Assembly (NCBI GenBank): GCA_003023725.1
Contig: PXYT01000012.1
Span: forward strand, 1-64,000
Reading direction: 5' to 3'
DNA length: 64,000 bases
DNA from: Sulfobacillus benefaciens
GTDB taxonomy: Bacteria > Bacillota > Sulfobacillia > Sulfobacillales > Sulfobacillaceae
Position 1 is the stretch's first letter; every line of letters begins with the position of its first letter. The notes under the pieces were generated by a model, which worked only from the letters and a program-made list of their open reading frames with translations, did not search any database and was not told where the DNA came from. Of the stretch, positions 8,449 to 16,732 are shown piece by piece. A program made the translations under genes and the position numbers.

Positions 8449-9420
8449 TTATCTCACATTCACTCGACTCGCCATGACTTTTTCCAGCGCATAGATCGCA
8501 ATCATGGTGTCTTGCACTCCTGTTCCCGTCAAATCACATACTGTGATGTGCTGAGGGTGCGTTCGACCCAACAGTTTTTTTGAGGCCATGTCTCCCAGTT
8601 CCACAATTGAATCCTTCGACAAAAACCCAGCATCGACCGCATGATGCAACTCACCCAGACGCAAGCTTTGTGCCACCATGTCACAACACACTTTATCAGC
8701 GCCGGCAAAAATTTTCGGATCCAATTCCTGCTTGAACTCGGCATCGGACCCCATGGCGGTAATATGCAGTCCAGGATGAAGCCACTGCGCCGAAACGATG
8801 GGTTGGGTGGCTGGCGTCGTGGTCACCACAACATCCGAAGATCGCACCACCTCTTCCGCAGACGCCGCCACTAACACCGGCTTACCCAAATACGTCGTCA
8901 TTTCATCTGAAAATCTCCGAGCATGCTCCGGGTCTCTGGAATAAACCAAGGCCACCCGAAAGTCTCGCACAAGCGCCAGCGCACGGAGTTGCTGCCGAGC
9001 CTGATTCCCCGACCCAATTACGCCGACGGTGTCCACCAGCGTGTTGGCCAGGTACTTTGCGGCGATGGCTCCCGCCGCAGCCGTTCGCACATCCGTAAGG
9101 TATCCGTTATCCACAAGAATAGCTTCGGGATATCCCGTGGTCGCACTTAACACCAGCATCATTCCACTGCCACTGGGCAGACCACGACCCGGGTTGTCGA
9201 AAAATCCGGACGAAACTTTTATGGCAAATTGGTCGAGTCCGTTCACTTTGGCAGCTTTGATATCAACCTCCCCGTTATTTTCCGGAACTTCAATTCGCAT
9301 AATTGGCGGCGTTTGTACATCGCCGTTGGCCAAAAGATGAAATCCCCTTTCAATCCTCGCGATGACGTCCTCCGTCAAATCCACAGCATTGCGCAGTTCT
9401 TTTTCAAAAATTATCTCCAT
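8449..9420 (-). CDS. eutC: Ornithine cyclodeaminase/mu-crystallin family protein, EutC-like
   Basis: A 323-residue protein from ATG 9420, preceded by GGAGGTG; the longer upstream frame overlaps doeA and is rejected. It has the family substrate Lys region IKVSSGFFDN and the NAD-binding motif GVIGSGNQARQQL. LVDNGYLTDVRTAAAGAIAA is strongly conserved in the family. Members are NAD-dependent cyclodeaminases, imine reductases or amino acid dehydrogenases. EutC of hydroxyectoine clusters is of this family and always sits beside eutB and doeA/eutD, as here. The exact reaction of EutC is not firmly established. Confidence 0.8.
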   Translation of the reverse strand: MEIIFEKELRNAVDLTEDVIARIERGFHLLANGDVQTPPIMRIEVPENNGEVDIKAAKVNGLDQFAIKVSSGFFDNPGRGLPSGSGMMLVLSATTGYPEAILVDNGYLTDVRTAAAGAIAAKYLANTLVDTVGVIGSGNQARQQLRALALVRDFRVALVYSRDPEHARRFSDEMTTYLGKPVLVAASAEEVVRSSDVVVTTTPATQPIVSAQWLHPGLHITAMGSDAEFKQELDPKIFAGADKVCCDMVAQSLRLGELHHAVDAGFLSKDSIVELGDMASKKLLGRTHPQHITVCDLTGTGVQDTMIAIYALEKVMASRVNVR

Positions 9421-9448
9421 GTTCTCACCTCCACTCTCCGGGATCGCT

Positions 9449-10651
9449 TCAGGAACATAAGGCCTGGGGTTCTTCCAGAACGAATAACTTTCTTTCTGTT
9501 CCGGTGAGGACCTCCACACCTTCAGGCACCACGCGAAAGGTTTCACTGATCTCCAGGCCGTATCCGTCCAGCCACATGCCGGCAATCAGATGGAATACCA
9601 TGTTGGGCTGAAGTTCACTCATATCTCCGGCTCTAAGACTCACCGTGTGCTCACCCCAGTCAGGCGGGTAGTTTAATCCCACTGCATATCCCAGTCGAGA
9701 AGCCTTATGGTATCCGTAATGCTGAATGACCTTTTGCCAGGCTGCTTCCACATCCTCAGCGAGTGATCCGGGTTTGACCACATCCAAAGCAGCCGTCACT
9801 CCTTCGGCGACGACTTGGGAGAGTTCGATGAGTTGTGGCGAGGGAACCCCAATAACTGCGCTACGCGCCAAAGGGCAGTGGTAACGGCGCACACACCCGG
9901 CAATTTCAATATTGACGGTGTCTCCCGGTTCGTAGCGGCGGTCAATCCATGACAGGTGGGCAGTCCCTGTTCGGACGCCTGAAGGAATAAGCGGAACAAT
10001 AGCCGGGTAGTCCCCTCCGATCTCCTCGGTACCCTGAATTTGGGCGCGAAGAATCTCAGCTGCGGCGTCACATTCTCTGACCCCCGTACGAATCACATCC
10101 ATCGCCGTGCCCATAGCACGAGTGACAATGGCGGCGGCTTGTTTGATCAAGGCAACTTCTTGATCTGACTTGATCAACCGAATCCAGTTGACCAGCAAGG
10201 TTGCATCGGCAAAGCGAGCGTCCGGCAACCCTTGCACAAGTTTATGAAAGGACAGTGCGGAAAAATAGTACGCGTCCATTTCCACACCAATCCGTCCATG
10301 ATCCAGGCCATAGCCTCGCACGACCTGAGCCACATAATCCATAGGATGCCGGACAACTGACTGAACATAATAGTCCGCATACGGTTTAATGGTGCTTTCG
10401 CTCATCCAGCAAGTCAGTCGCGCTCCGTTACTGTCCTGTTCCCGTCCCACCCACAGAGGTTCACTCAATATAAGCGACACGATGATGGCTTGCGGAACAT
10501 AAAAGGACCAGCCGTCATATCCGGTTAAGTAATTGATATTGGCCGGATCCGTGACAATCAATGTATCGAGACCTTGCTGCTCCATGCGCTGTTTAGTGGC
10601 CTGAACACGTTGTTCATATTCATCACGACTGAATATCGTCACATTATTCAT
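9449..10651 (-). CDS. doeA: Ectoine hydrolase, M24 family
   Basis: A 400-residue creatinase/prolidase-fold protein that matches DoeA/EutD along its full length from memory. Recognisable pieces are LTGYDGWSFYVPQ, GGDYPAIVPLIPSG, EIAGC-x3-YHCPLAR, NYPPDWGEHTVSLR and GYGLEISETF. These enzymes open the ectoine ring to N-acetyl-2,4-diaminobutyrate in the cytoplasm. It is first in the minus-strand run. AAAGG lies directly against ATG 10651 but 9 nt before a GTG at 10642, so the GTG three codons in may be the real start. A candidate operator lies about 60-80 bp upstream. Confidence 0.88.
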   Translation of the reverse strand: MNNVTIFSRDEYEQRVQATKQRMEQQGLDTLIVTDPANINYLTGYDGWSFYVPQAIIVSLILSEPLWVGREQDSNGARLTCWMSESTIKPYADYYVQSVVRHPMDYVAQVVRGYGLDHGRIGVEMDAYYFSALSFHKLVQGLPDARFADATLLVNWIRLIKSDQEVALIKQAAAIVTRAMGTAMDVIRTGVRECDAAAEILRAQIQGTEEIGGDYPAIVPLIPSGVRTGTAHLSWIDRRYEPGDTVNIEIAGCVRRYHCPLARSAVIGVPSPQLIELSQVVAEGVTAALDVVKPGSLAEDVEAAWQKVIQHYGYHKASRLGYAVGLNYPPDWGEHTVSLRAGDMSELQPNMVFHLIAGMWLDGYGLEISETFRVVPEGVEVLTGTERKLFVLEEPQALCS

Positions 10652-10708
10652 CCTTTCGACATTGTTCCCAAATGCCGTTTTTATTGTATTCCGACCCCAT
10701 TGGTCCGA

Positions 10709-10730
10709 CTATTCTACAAAAAGTATGAAA
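10709..10730 (-). promoter_or_regulatory. Shared 22-bp motif, copy 2 (upstream of doeA)
   Basis: Minus-strand TTTCATAC, TGT, GAATAG pattern with the same spacing as the copy at 398-419 (18 of 22 identical). It sits about 58 bp before the doeA start, where a promoter or activator/repressor site is expected. No clear consensus -35/-10 pair could be assigned around it. Confidence 0.45.
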
Positions 10731-11058
10731 CTTCCATCACGGGCTTCATACATTAACGCAGTAATGAACACAGACAATTGGGCACGTTCTAGTGACGTCC
10801 GGGTGTCGTTCTTCACCACGAAAGGTTCCACGACATCTGCACGCCATTTTATTTGCCGAGTGTTGGGGTAGAAAGTTCCAAATGGGAAGACTCCTTTCGT
10901 CCAACACCCACAAGAGGGTCAAAATCCCTCTCAAGTTCGCAGCGGACACCAATGGCAGAATAGATACAAGACACCCATGCAGATCCGTCTTCATTATTGC
11001 TCCTGGGTTGAAACGGTTGCGGCTCATTGCCGAAAGAGGTTCATCAAATCACATTCAT
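10731..11058. other. Intergenic region upstream of the doeA operon
   Basis: About 330 bp without a convincing gene. It holds an imperfect hairpin (GTGTTGG at 10860-10866 plus GAAAG at 10871-10875, pairing with CTTTC at 10894-10898 and CCAACAC at 10901-10907), followed at once by AGAGGG/CCCTCT (10913-10918, 10926-10931). A 93-codon minus-strand frame covers it, but its composition is not protein-like. Confidence 0.35.
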
Positions 11059-11098
11059 TAAAAAATAGGCAGGACCGATTGATTATCCCGGCCTGCCT
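11059..11098 (-). terminator. Intrinsic terminator after citrate synthase
   Basis: On the minus strand AGGCAGG (complement of 11092-11098) and CCTGCCT (complement of 11067-11073) form a 7-bp stem followed by ATTTTTT. It lies about 110 bp after the citrate synthase stop and separates that gene from the doeA operon. Confidence 0.85.
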
Positions 11099-11210
11099 TG
11101 AAAGAGGTTGTCCAGCTAATCCCTGCACATGAGAATGCATCTTCCCTGATACGGAGGTACGAAGGCGTTCACGATATCCACGGTATTCTCGACATGTCTC
11201 TGAAGAAAAT

Positions 11211-12341
11211 CTACTTCCTCTCATTGATGGGAAGGAACACCTGGTTGTTGGGCCCCGTGTATTCCGCACGCGGACGAATAATCCGGTTGTGACGGTACTG
11301 TTCCAAAACATGCGCCGTCCATCCCCCAATCCGGCTAATCGCAAATACCGGGGTAAACAGTTCGGTCGGAATGTCTAACGCTTTGTACACGGAACCGGAA
11401 TAAAAGTCAACATTCGGGTATAGCTTCTTACTCGTCTGAATCGCCCGCTTAACCCCTTCCAATATCTCGTAATACTTGATGGTTCCGCTCTGTTCTCCCA
11501 GTTCCCGTGAGAATCGGCGCAATATCGTGGCCCGTGGGTCTTCGGTCTTGTACACCCGGTGACCGAACCCCATAATTTTCTTATGTTGAGCCAACGCCTG
11601 TTCAATCCAGCTGTCAACACGGTCCACTTCACCAATCTCGTCCAGCATCAGCATAACCTGTTCGTTGGCACCACCGTGCAGAGGGCCTTTTAAGGTACCG
11701 ATGGCCGAGGTAACCGCAGAATACAGATCCGTTAAGGTCGCCGCTGTAACGCGTGCGGCAAACGTAGAGGCGTTCAGTTCATGATCCGCGTGCAGGACCA
11801 AAGCGGTGTCAAACACATGTGCAGAGAACTTATCCGGACGCTGTCCATGCAGCATATACAGGAAGTTGTCGGCCAGATTCAGGTTGGCGTCCGGAGCAAT
11901 TGGCTCCAAACCTTGGTGCCTTCGTTCAAACGCGGCTACCATTGTTGGAATTTGTGCCACCAGCCTCATGGCTTTGCGGTAACTGGCTTCGTAGGAATTG
12001 TCGCCTGATTCGGGGTCATAGATGCCAGCCAGACTAACTGCGGTCCTCAATGCATCCATAGGATTCGTTGATGGAGGAAGCGAAGCGATCAAATCGTAGA
12101 CCGGTTGGGCCAGCACTTCCATCGGATGAAGTTTGGCCGTGAACTCGTCGAACTCCGCCTGAGTAGGCAGATGACCTTCCCACAACAGAAATACGACTTC
12201 TTCAAATGCCGTATGCTCGGCCAAATCACGCACATCGTATCCGCGATAAACAAGCCGGCCTTCTTTACCGTCTATGAAGCAAATTTCCGAGGTTCCCGCC
12301 ACGACATCTTCCAGGCCTTCTTTGAACTTGACTTCTGCCAT
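11211..12341 (-). CDS. gltA: Citrate synthase
   Basis: A 376-residue citrate synthase from ATG 12341 with GGGAGG upstream. Catalytic regions are visible: the substrate His loop HGGANEQV, GFGHRVYKTEDPRA with the second active-site His, and the Asp-bearing PTELFTPVFAISRIGGW. It condenses acetyl-CoA and oxaloacetate at entry to the TCA cycle. The length matches the short type found in Gram-positives and archaea; 2-methylcitrate synthases share these motifs and cannot be excluded. It is apparently monocistronic, with its own terminator. Confidence 0.92.
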   Translation of the reverse strand: MAEVKFKEGLEDVVAGTSEICFIDGKEGRLVYRGYDVRDLAEHTAFEEVVFLLWEGHLPTQAEFDEFTAKLHPMEVLAQPVYDLIASLPPSTNPMDALRTAVSLAGIYDPESGDNSYEASYRKAMRLVAQIPTMVAAFERRHQGLEPIAPDANLNLADNFLYMLHGQRPDKFSAHVFDTALVLHADHELNASTFAARVTAATLTDLYSAVTSAIGTLKGPLHGGANEQVMLMLDEIGEVDRVDSWIEQALAQHKKIMGFGHRVYKTEDPRATILRRFSRELGEQSGTIKYYEILEGVKRAIQTSKKLYPNVDFYSGSVYKALDIPTELFTPVFAISRIGGWTAHVLEQYRHNRIIRPRAEYTGPNNQVFLPINERK

Positions 12342-12452
12342 GATATTTGCCTCCCTTTGTCTTACAAACACGCAAATGTTTTCGTCATTAAATCTTGTTC
12401 GCAAGTAAATTGTAAAGCCCGACTTGCCGGACGGGATCGCCTCCTAGAAAAA

Positions 12453-12480
12453 ATCATCCAAACTCGTAATCTTCTGTCAA
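12453..12480 (-). promoter_or_regulatory. Candidate sigma-A promoter for citrate synthase
   Basis: Minus-strand TTGACA (12480-12475), a 16-bp spacer, then GATGAT (12458-12453), giving a leader of about 105 nt to the citrate synthase start. The -35 is perfect; the -10 matches at 4 of 6. Confidence 0.35.
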
Positions 12481-12495
12481 CACCCCCTCAACGCA

Positions 12496-12777
12496 CTATG
12501 AAGTGGTGGAAGCTGTCTCGGTCTCCCAGACGTTCCGACCGTCAATCTGCATTCCAGTGGGCGGCAGTGATCCGCGCCGCATGTGTTTCGTCACTTGCCC
12601 CAAGACAAAAGTTTTCATGATGTTTTCCTGGGTCTCATGGTCCATTTCGGCGGGGGGCAAAGGGGTGTCAACGACACGCACGGTGTAGGCGTCTTTGCGG
12701 TAAACCCCTTCATACACCTTGAGAGTTATCACCCATAGTTCCCCTTGCTGTACAACCGATAAAATTTGCACTGCCAT
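12496..12777 (-). CDS. Hypothetical 93-residue protein
   Basis: Starts at ATG 12777 behind GAGGAGACAAGAGG. It is a soluble mixed alpha/beta small protein with no signal peptide or membrane segment. The N-terminal half reads like beta strands (QILSVVQQGELWVITLKVYEG); the C-terminal third has no obvious motif. I do not recognise a family. It lies between the TetR gene and citrate synthase on the same strand. Confidence 0.6.
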   Translation of the reverse strand: MAVQILSVVQQGELWVITLKVYEGVYRKDAYTVRVVDTPLPPAEMDHETQENIMKTFVLGQVTKHMRRGSLPPTGMQIDGRNVWETETASTTS

Positions 12778-12841
12778 CCTCTTGTCTCCTCTGTGACAAA
12801 GTCGTTGCTTGTCCTGTCGTTCCTAGTTCTGATTGTATCGG

Positions 12842-13426
12842 CTACAAAGTCGAATGAAAATCATTTAATCCCCACGCGGTCCAAAAAATTCGGTGAACTT
12901 CTTGAGCAGCTTCATTGAGATCGAGGTCTTGATCCCGGCGAATCCAGACTCCCACAATTTCGGCTAGGGCACCCACCCAGGCTTGCGCGCCAATCACCGC
13001 GCGTTCACGGTCCAGTCCACATTCTATCAAATCGCTTACGATAAACTCGCTAAAAGCCTCCCTGACTCGCCACATTCGTTCCTCGAACAAAGGGTCCGCT
13101 CCGGCACCTCTGACCAGTACCACCTGTGCCAGTTCATAGTCGCGGCGAAACACGTTCACCGCAGCGTCCAGAGACCGTTTAAGCTTTTCGGCGGGGTCGT
13201 CGACGCCAAAGCGAGCTCGCATAATCTGTTCCATCACGTGAGTATATAATTGTTCCACCAAAGCCAGAAAACAATCCTGTTTGCTAACGAAATACAAATA
13301 AAAAGTACCCGTGGCACACTGCGCTTGATCGGCTATCATGCGAATCGTGGCCTGATGATAGCCATACTGACTGAACACGGTTTGAGCCGCTTTGAGAATT
13401 TCCTCTTTCCGTCCACCTTCGTCCAT
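12842..13426 (-). CDS. TetR/AcrR-family transcriptional regulator
   Basis: A 194-residue repressor-type protein. The N-terminal helix-turn-helix is typical (ILKAAQTVFSQYGYHQATIRMIA, then GTFYLYFVSKQDCF); the C-terminal ligand-binding half is variable. ATG 13426 is preferred because AGGAAAGG and GGG lie before it; a GTG at 13450 would add eight residues. It is divergent from the NUDIX gene across about 65 bp, so it probably controls itself and perhaps that gene. Its ligand is unknown. Confidence 0.85.
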   Translation of the reverse strand: MDEGGRKEEILKAAQTVFSQYGYHQATIRMIADQAQCATGTFYLYFVSKQDCFLALVEQLYTHVMEQIMRARFGVDDPAEKLKRSLDAAVNVFRRDYELAQVVLVRGAGADPLFEERMWRVREAFSEFIVSDLIECGLDRERAVIGAQAWVGALAEIVGVWIRRDQDLDLNEAAQEVHRIFWTAWGLNDFHSTL

Positions 13427-13456
13427 CGCTCTTTCCCTTTCCTGAGTCACAATTGC

Positions 13457-13462
13457 TATAAT
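13457..13462 (+). promoter_or_regulatory. Candidate -10 box for the NUDIX gene
   Basis: A perfect TATAAT lies 31 bp before the TTG start in the AT-rich divergent region. The -35 position is poor (TCCCTT). Confidence 0.3.
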
Positions 13463-13493
13463 ATAAAGTAATACACGTTAGAGGAGCCGTCCA

Positions 13494-14036
13494 TTGCTAA
13501 GGAACCGTATACGCCGTGTGCCCGTGACTGTCAGAGGCACACACTATATTCATGAGTATCTCGTATTGCCAGATGTTTGTGCCGTTATTGCGGAAATTCC
13601 CGAAGGAGTCATTCTCGTTGAGCAATTTCGTCCGGCGTTAGGACGCAAGATTCTGGAATTACCCGCTGGCCGGCTCCGCCGGGGCGAAGACCCGGTGCAA
13701 GGCGCCCGGCGTGAACTTCAGGAGGAAACGGGGTACCAGGCCGGTGACATGCGGCTATTGTCCCGTTTCTATCCCTCTGTGGGTCTTTCCCGCCATAAAG
13801 TCCATCTGTATTACACGGTGAATCCCATCCCCGGTCCCACAAACTGGGACCCCACGGAGGAAATTGACGTCAAGATTATTCCTGTTCATGAGGTACCGAA
13901 TTTACTCATTGAGGGACGGGCTGCCGATGCTAAGACACATCTAGGTCTGGTCTATTTTCTCAATGCACGAGGATGGCTGTTGCAACGGGGTCGATGGCGG
14001 CCCGCTCGGGAGGCCCGGGAAGGGTCATCTCGCTAA
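13494..14036 (+). CDS. nudF: NUDIX hydrolase, ADP-ribose pyrophosphatase type
   Basis: A 180-residue protein starting at TTG 13494, with GAGGAG 7 nt upstream. The full NUDIX box G-x5-E-x7-REL-x-EETG is at about residues 59-81. The preceding GVILVEQFRPALGRKILELPAGRL is typical of ADP-ribose pyrophosphatases, which split ADP-ribose to AMP and ribose-5-phosphate. The substrate is inferred from family similarity. Confidence 0.85.
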   Translation: MLRNRIRRVPVTVRGTHYIHEYLVLPDVCAVIAEIPEGVILVEQFRPALGRKILELPAGRLRRGEDPVQGARRELQEETGYQAGDMRLLSRFYPSVGLSRHKVHLYYTVNPIPGPTNWDPTEEIDVKIIPVHEVPNLLIEGRAADAKTHLGLVYFLNARGWLLQRGRWRPAREAREGSSR

Positions 14037-14086
14037 AAAATGTTCCCTGTTCCGGGTTGTTTCGGATAAAATAAAAGGGTAACGAG

Positions 14087-14380
14087 ATGTTGGTGGATGT
14101 TGTCAAGAGAGGGATGGAGATTATGACTTGTGAACATTGCGGTAGCCTTCTCAGCCGTGACGAGTCAAGCTGTCCACAGTGCGGTTTTGAAGTGCCAAGT
14201 CCAAACCCGGTTAAAAAGACATCTAAAGTCGTTCCGTTTCGGCCGCGGAAGAAAAAGCGGCCCCCGTCTCCATCGAAAGGAAGACGCGGACGTTTTGTCA
14301 AGGGGCCGACGTTTTGGTGGTTTATTGCCATTCTCGCGGCCAGTTTGTTGTTACCCTATGTTGTTCCTATGCACCCTTAA
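14087..14380 (+). CDS. Small zinc-ribbon membrane protein
   Basis: Up to 97 residues. CEHC and CPQC pairs (about residues 15-34) form a zinc ribbon. A very basic linker (RPRKKKRPPSPSKGRRGR) follows, then one C-terminal membrane helix (WWFIAILAASLLLPYVV). ATG 14087 has AAGGG at good distance; an internal ATG at the zinc ribbon is an alternative. Its last 4 bp overlap the convergent spoVR stop. Function unknown. Confidence 0.65.
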   Translation: MLVDVVKRGMEIMTCEHCGSLLSRDESSCPQCGFEVPSPNPVKKTSKVVPFRPRKKKRPPSPSKGRRGRFVKGPTFWWFIAILAASLLLPYVVPMHP

Positions 14381-15609
14381 ACTACCTCGTCTGCCCATCG
14401 GGAACCGTTGTGACTGGCTATGTGGTGCACGCCCTTCTTAATTGTATGGAGTTGAACCAGGCCGCCCCATAATCGTTGTGAGACTGCTTTCAAAGCAAAG
14501 GGCAGTTCATAAAAATCCAAATCGCGTCCGTCGAAATGGTGTTCAATGATGAGGCTCCCCTCTTCCCGGGACCTTGGACTGACACTCAGATAGGGAACTC
14601 CCGCATGCTCAACATCTTGGAGCAACTGGGTTTTGATCTGTTCCGGCCCGGCATAGGGTGAACTCAAAGCAGAATCCTGTTCGCGGAATACATCCAGGCG
14701 GCAGTGTCGGATCACATGTTCATCAAGCCCGATGCGGATTAGACCGGCATCGTCCAGAAGATTTCGCGCCGCCATGACCTGAGTGATGCCGTGCTGTTGG
14801 TAAAGCCTTTCGTAAATTCGCGCGCCCAGGGCGTAGGGATTCAACCGAGGAGGCGTTGTAGCCAACAGCCTGCTATTCAAATGGGCTATTTGCCATGTTA
14901 TCTCGGTACCCGGGGACAATTCTCTCGTCAGTCGCGTATGCCAGAAAGTCGCATACCCTTCGTTATTAATTTTGGACAGACGCTGCGGCCAAAAGTATCG
15001 CGATTCATCCCGAACCATGAGCAACACTTGCCGTTCCCACTCTTCTAAAACGCGACTGTTGATGGCGACAAACCCGAGAATGTCGGAGGGATCCCCAGCC
15101 GGTTCCTTGTGGCCCCCAATCCGACCCACATGGTCCCCCAGCACCCAGGCGGCATCAAGCAAGGACTCAACAGCATTGTTGCCGTAGATTCGCCCTAGAT
15201 CCGCTATCCGCCGGGAACGCCATGACGATTGATGTAATATGTTGGGAGTGGTGGTCGAAAACAGCCGAGAATGCGAGAAATAATCGACGTGGGCCAACAC
15301 ATGGGCCACAATAAGCAAAGCCTGGGCATCTGTGCTGCTGCGATCAATAAACGCGTAAAAGGGTCTGGCGTTGATTACCAACTCATAAATCTGTGACATT
15401 CTATAATCATAAGCCGTCTTCAAACGCCCGAAAGTCTTGCCGAAGCTCCAATGGGCATAACGCACAGGGAGACCATGATAAGACGCCAGTGCATGAATGT
15501 CTTGGGCATCGACCAGCTCAAAGTGTATATGGGGGCATTCCAAACCCGCACGCTGGGCCAGGGGCAAAATTTCCTTAATCAGGATTTCAAGCTTGGTCTG
15601 AGTGAGCAT
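14377..15609 (-). CDS. spoVR: SpoVR family protein
   Basis: A 410-residue soluble protein with strong SpoVR/YcgB signatures: PVRYAHWSFGKTFGRLK at about 48-64 and AHVLAHVDYFSHSRLF. In Bacillus SpoVR affects spore cortex formation; its biochemistry is unknown. It is the last gene of a prkA-yhbH-spoVR run and its start overlaps yhbH by 23 bp, so the three products are probably made together. Confidence 0.9.
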   Translation of the reverse strand: MLTQTKLEILIKEILPLAQRAGLECPHIHFELVDAQDIHALASYHGLPVRYAHWSFGKTFGRLKTAYDYRMSQIYELVINARPFYAFIDRSSTDAQALLIVAHVLAHVDYFSHSRLFSTTTPNILHQSSWRSRRIADLGRIYGNNAVESLLDAAWVLGDHVGRIGGHKEPAGDPSDILGFVAINSRVLEEWERQVLLMVRDESRYFWPQRLSKINNEGYATFWHTRLTRELSPGTEITWQIAHLNSRLLATTPPRLNPYALGARIYERLYQQHGITQVMAARNLLDDAGLIRIGLDEHVIRHCRLDVFREQDSALSSPYAGPEQIKTQLLQDVEHAGVPYLSVSPRSREEGSLIIEHHFDGRDLDFYELPFALKAVSQRLWGGLVQLHTIKKGVHHIASHNGSRWADEVV

Positions 15610-16732
15610 GGGCCGTCCTATCCTTCCCGAAATAGTACTCTAGAGCCACAAAAACATCTTCCTTCCGGCGCAGAAGCATGGTCCCTATGCTTCCCTGCTC
15701 CGCCAGAGACTGAAACAAAGGAGATGGATTGCGGTCCGTATCATGAATTTCACCGTACCCAAATAAGTTTGTTCGGGACGATAGTTCCAGGGCGACCTCG
15801 AGCGCCAGCGCATTGTCCGAGGTCAAATTGCCTCCGTCAGTAAAATGAAAGGCATAGCGGTTGAATAGCTCCTCTGGAAACCTCTGTGCCAGTATATCCA
15901 ATGCCAGACGATAAACGGACGAAGACACCGTTCCGCCAGACGATCCCCGGTGGAAAAAAGTTTCCTCGTCGACTTCCCGAGCTCTCACGTCGTGTGCCAA
16001 AAACACGATTTCAACATGGGGATAATTTCTGCGAAGAAATTCCACGGTCCAGAAAAAGAAACTCTTGGCCAAATATTTTTCAAAAGTCCCCATCGATCCC
16101 GAAGTGTCCATCATTGCCACGACGACTGCCCCTCCCTCTTCGGCCGGCAAAGGATCATATCGCCAATAACGGACGTCCCAGGGAATAATTTCAAGCCGAT
16201 CTCCATCCTTGGCGCGTCTTTTCATGGCTTCACGAAGGGTAGCACGTCTTACCCAGCGGCTTTTCAAACCCACTTTATCCCATGCCGCCGGCTGCATCTC
16301 ATTCCCGTCGCCTCTGCTGCGTTTCAAGGGATCGAGGTCCGGAAGCACGAGTCTCTCAAAGACAATGTCGGCCGCTTCTTCCAAAGTGACCGCCGTATCC
16401 TCAACATCCAGTCCTGGTTCGCTTCCTCCGGCTTTTGCTCCCCCCGCCTGTCTCGTGGTTCCACGCTCCTCCCCGTCGGAACCCACATCCGCTTGGCCCA
16501 CACTGGAATAGTGATGCCAGTCGAAACTAATTCGAAACTCTTTGAGTTCCGGCAGGGGAACATTGATGACGCGGTGCCCGTCGGCCACAGTGATTTGTTC
16601 ATCCGACACCAAATCGGCCAAATTCGCTTTGACAGCCTCTTTGACTTTCTGGTCATGTCGCCATTCATCGTGGTAAGCACCGTGGTATGTCCACCATTCA
16701 CCATATCCTATGCTGTAAGTACCGGATTTCAT
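15587..16732 (-). CDS. yhbH: YhbH/YeaH (DUF444) sporulation-associated protein
   Basis: 381 residues from ATG 16732, which overlaps the prkA stop as ATGA with GGGAGG upstream. The C-terminal half is a von Willebrand A-like domain with the metal-site start DTSGSMG and FHRGSSGGTVSSS; the N-terminal half is the DUF444 region. It always travels with PrkA and SpoVR and is thought to act with the kinase. The order and overlaps here match that module. Confidence 0.88.
   Translation of the reverse strand: MKSGTYSIGYGEWWTYHGAYHDEWRHDQKVKEAVKANLADLVSDEQITVADGHRVINVPLPELKEFRISFDWHHYSSVGQADVGSDGEERGTTRQAGGAKAGGSEPGLDVEDTAVTLEEAADIVFERLVLPDLDPLKRSRGDGNEMQPAAWDKVGLKSRWVRRATLREAMKRRAKDGDRLEIIPWDVRYWRYDPLPAEEGGAVVVAMMDTSGSMGTFEKYLAKSFFFWTVEFLRRNYPHVEIVFLAHDVRAREVDEETFFHRGSSGGTVSSSVYRLALDILAQRFPEELFNRYAFHFTDGGNLTSDNALALEVALELSSRTNLFGYGEIHDTDRNPSPLFQSLAEQGSIGTMLLRRKEDVFVALEYYFGKDRTAHAHSDQA

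Noticed and set aside
10746-11061. Overlapping frames of about 90 codons on both strands
   Set aside because: Composition is rich in Cys/Arg/His without domain-like patterns, and they coincide with hairpins and a terminator.
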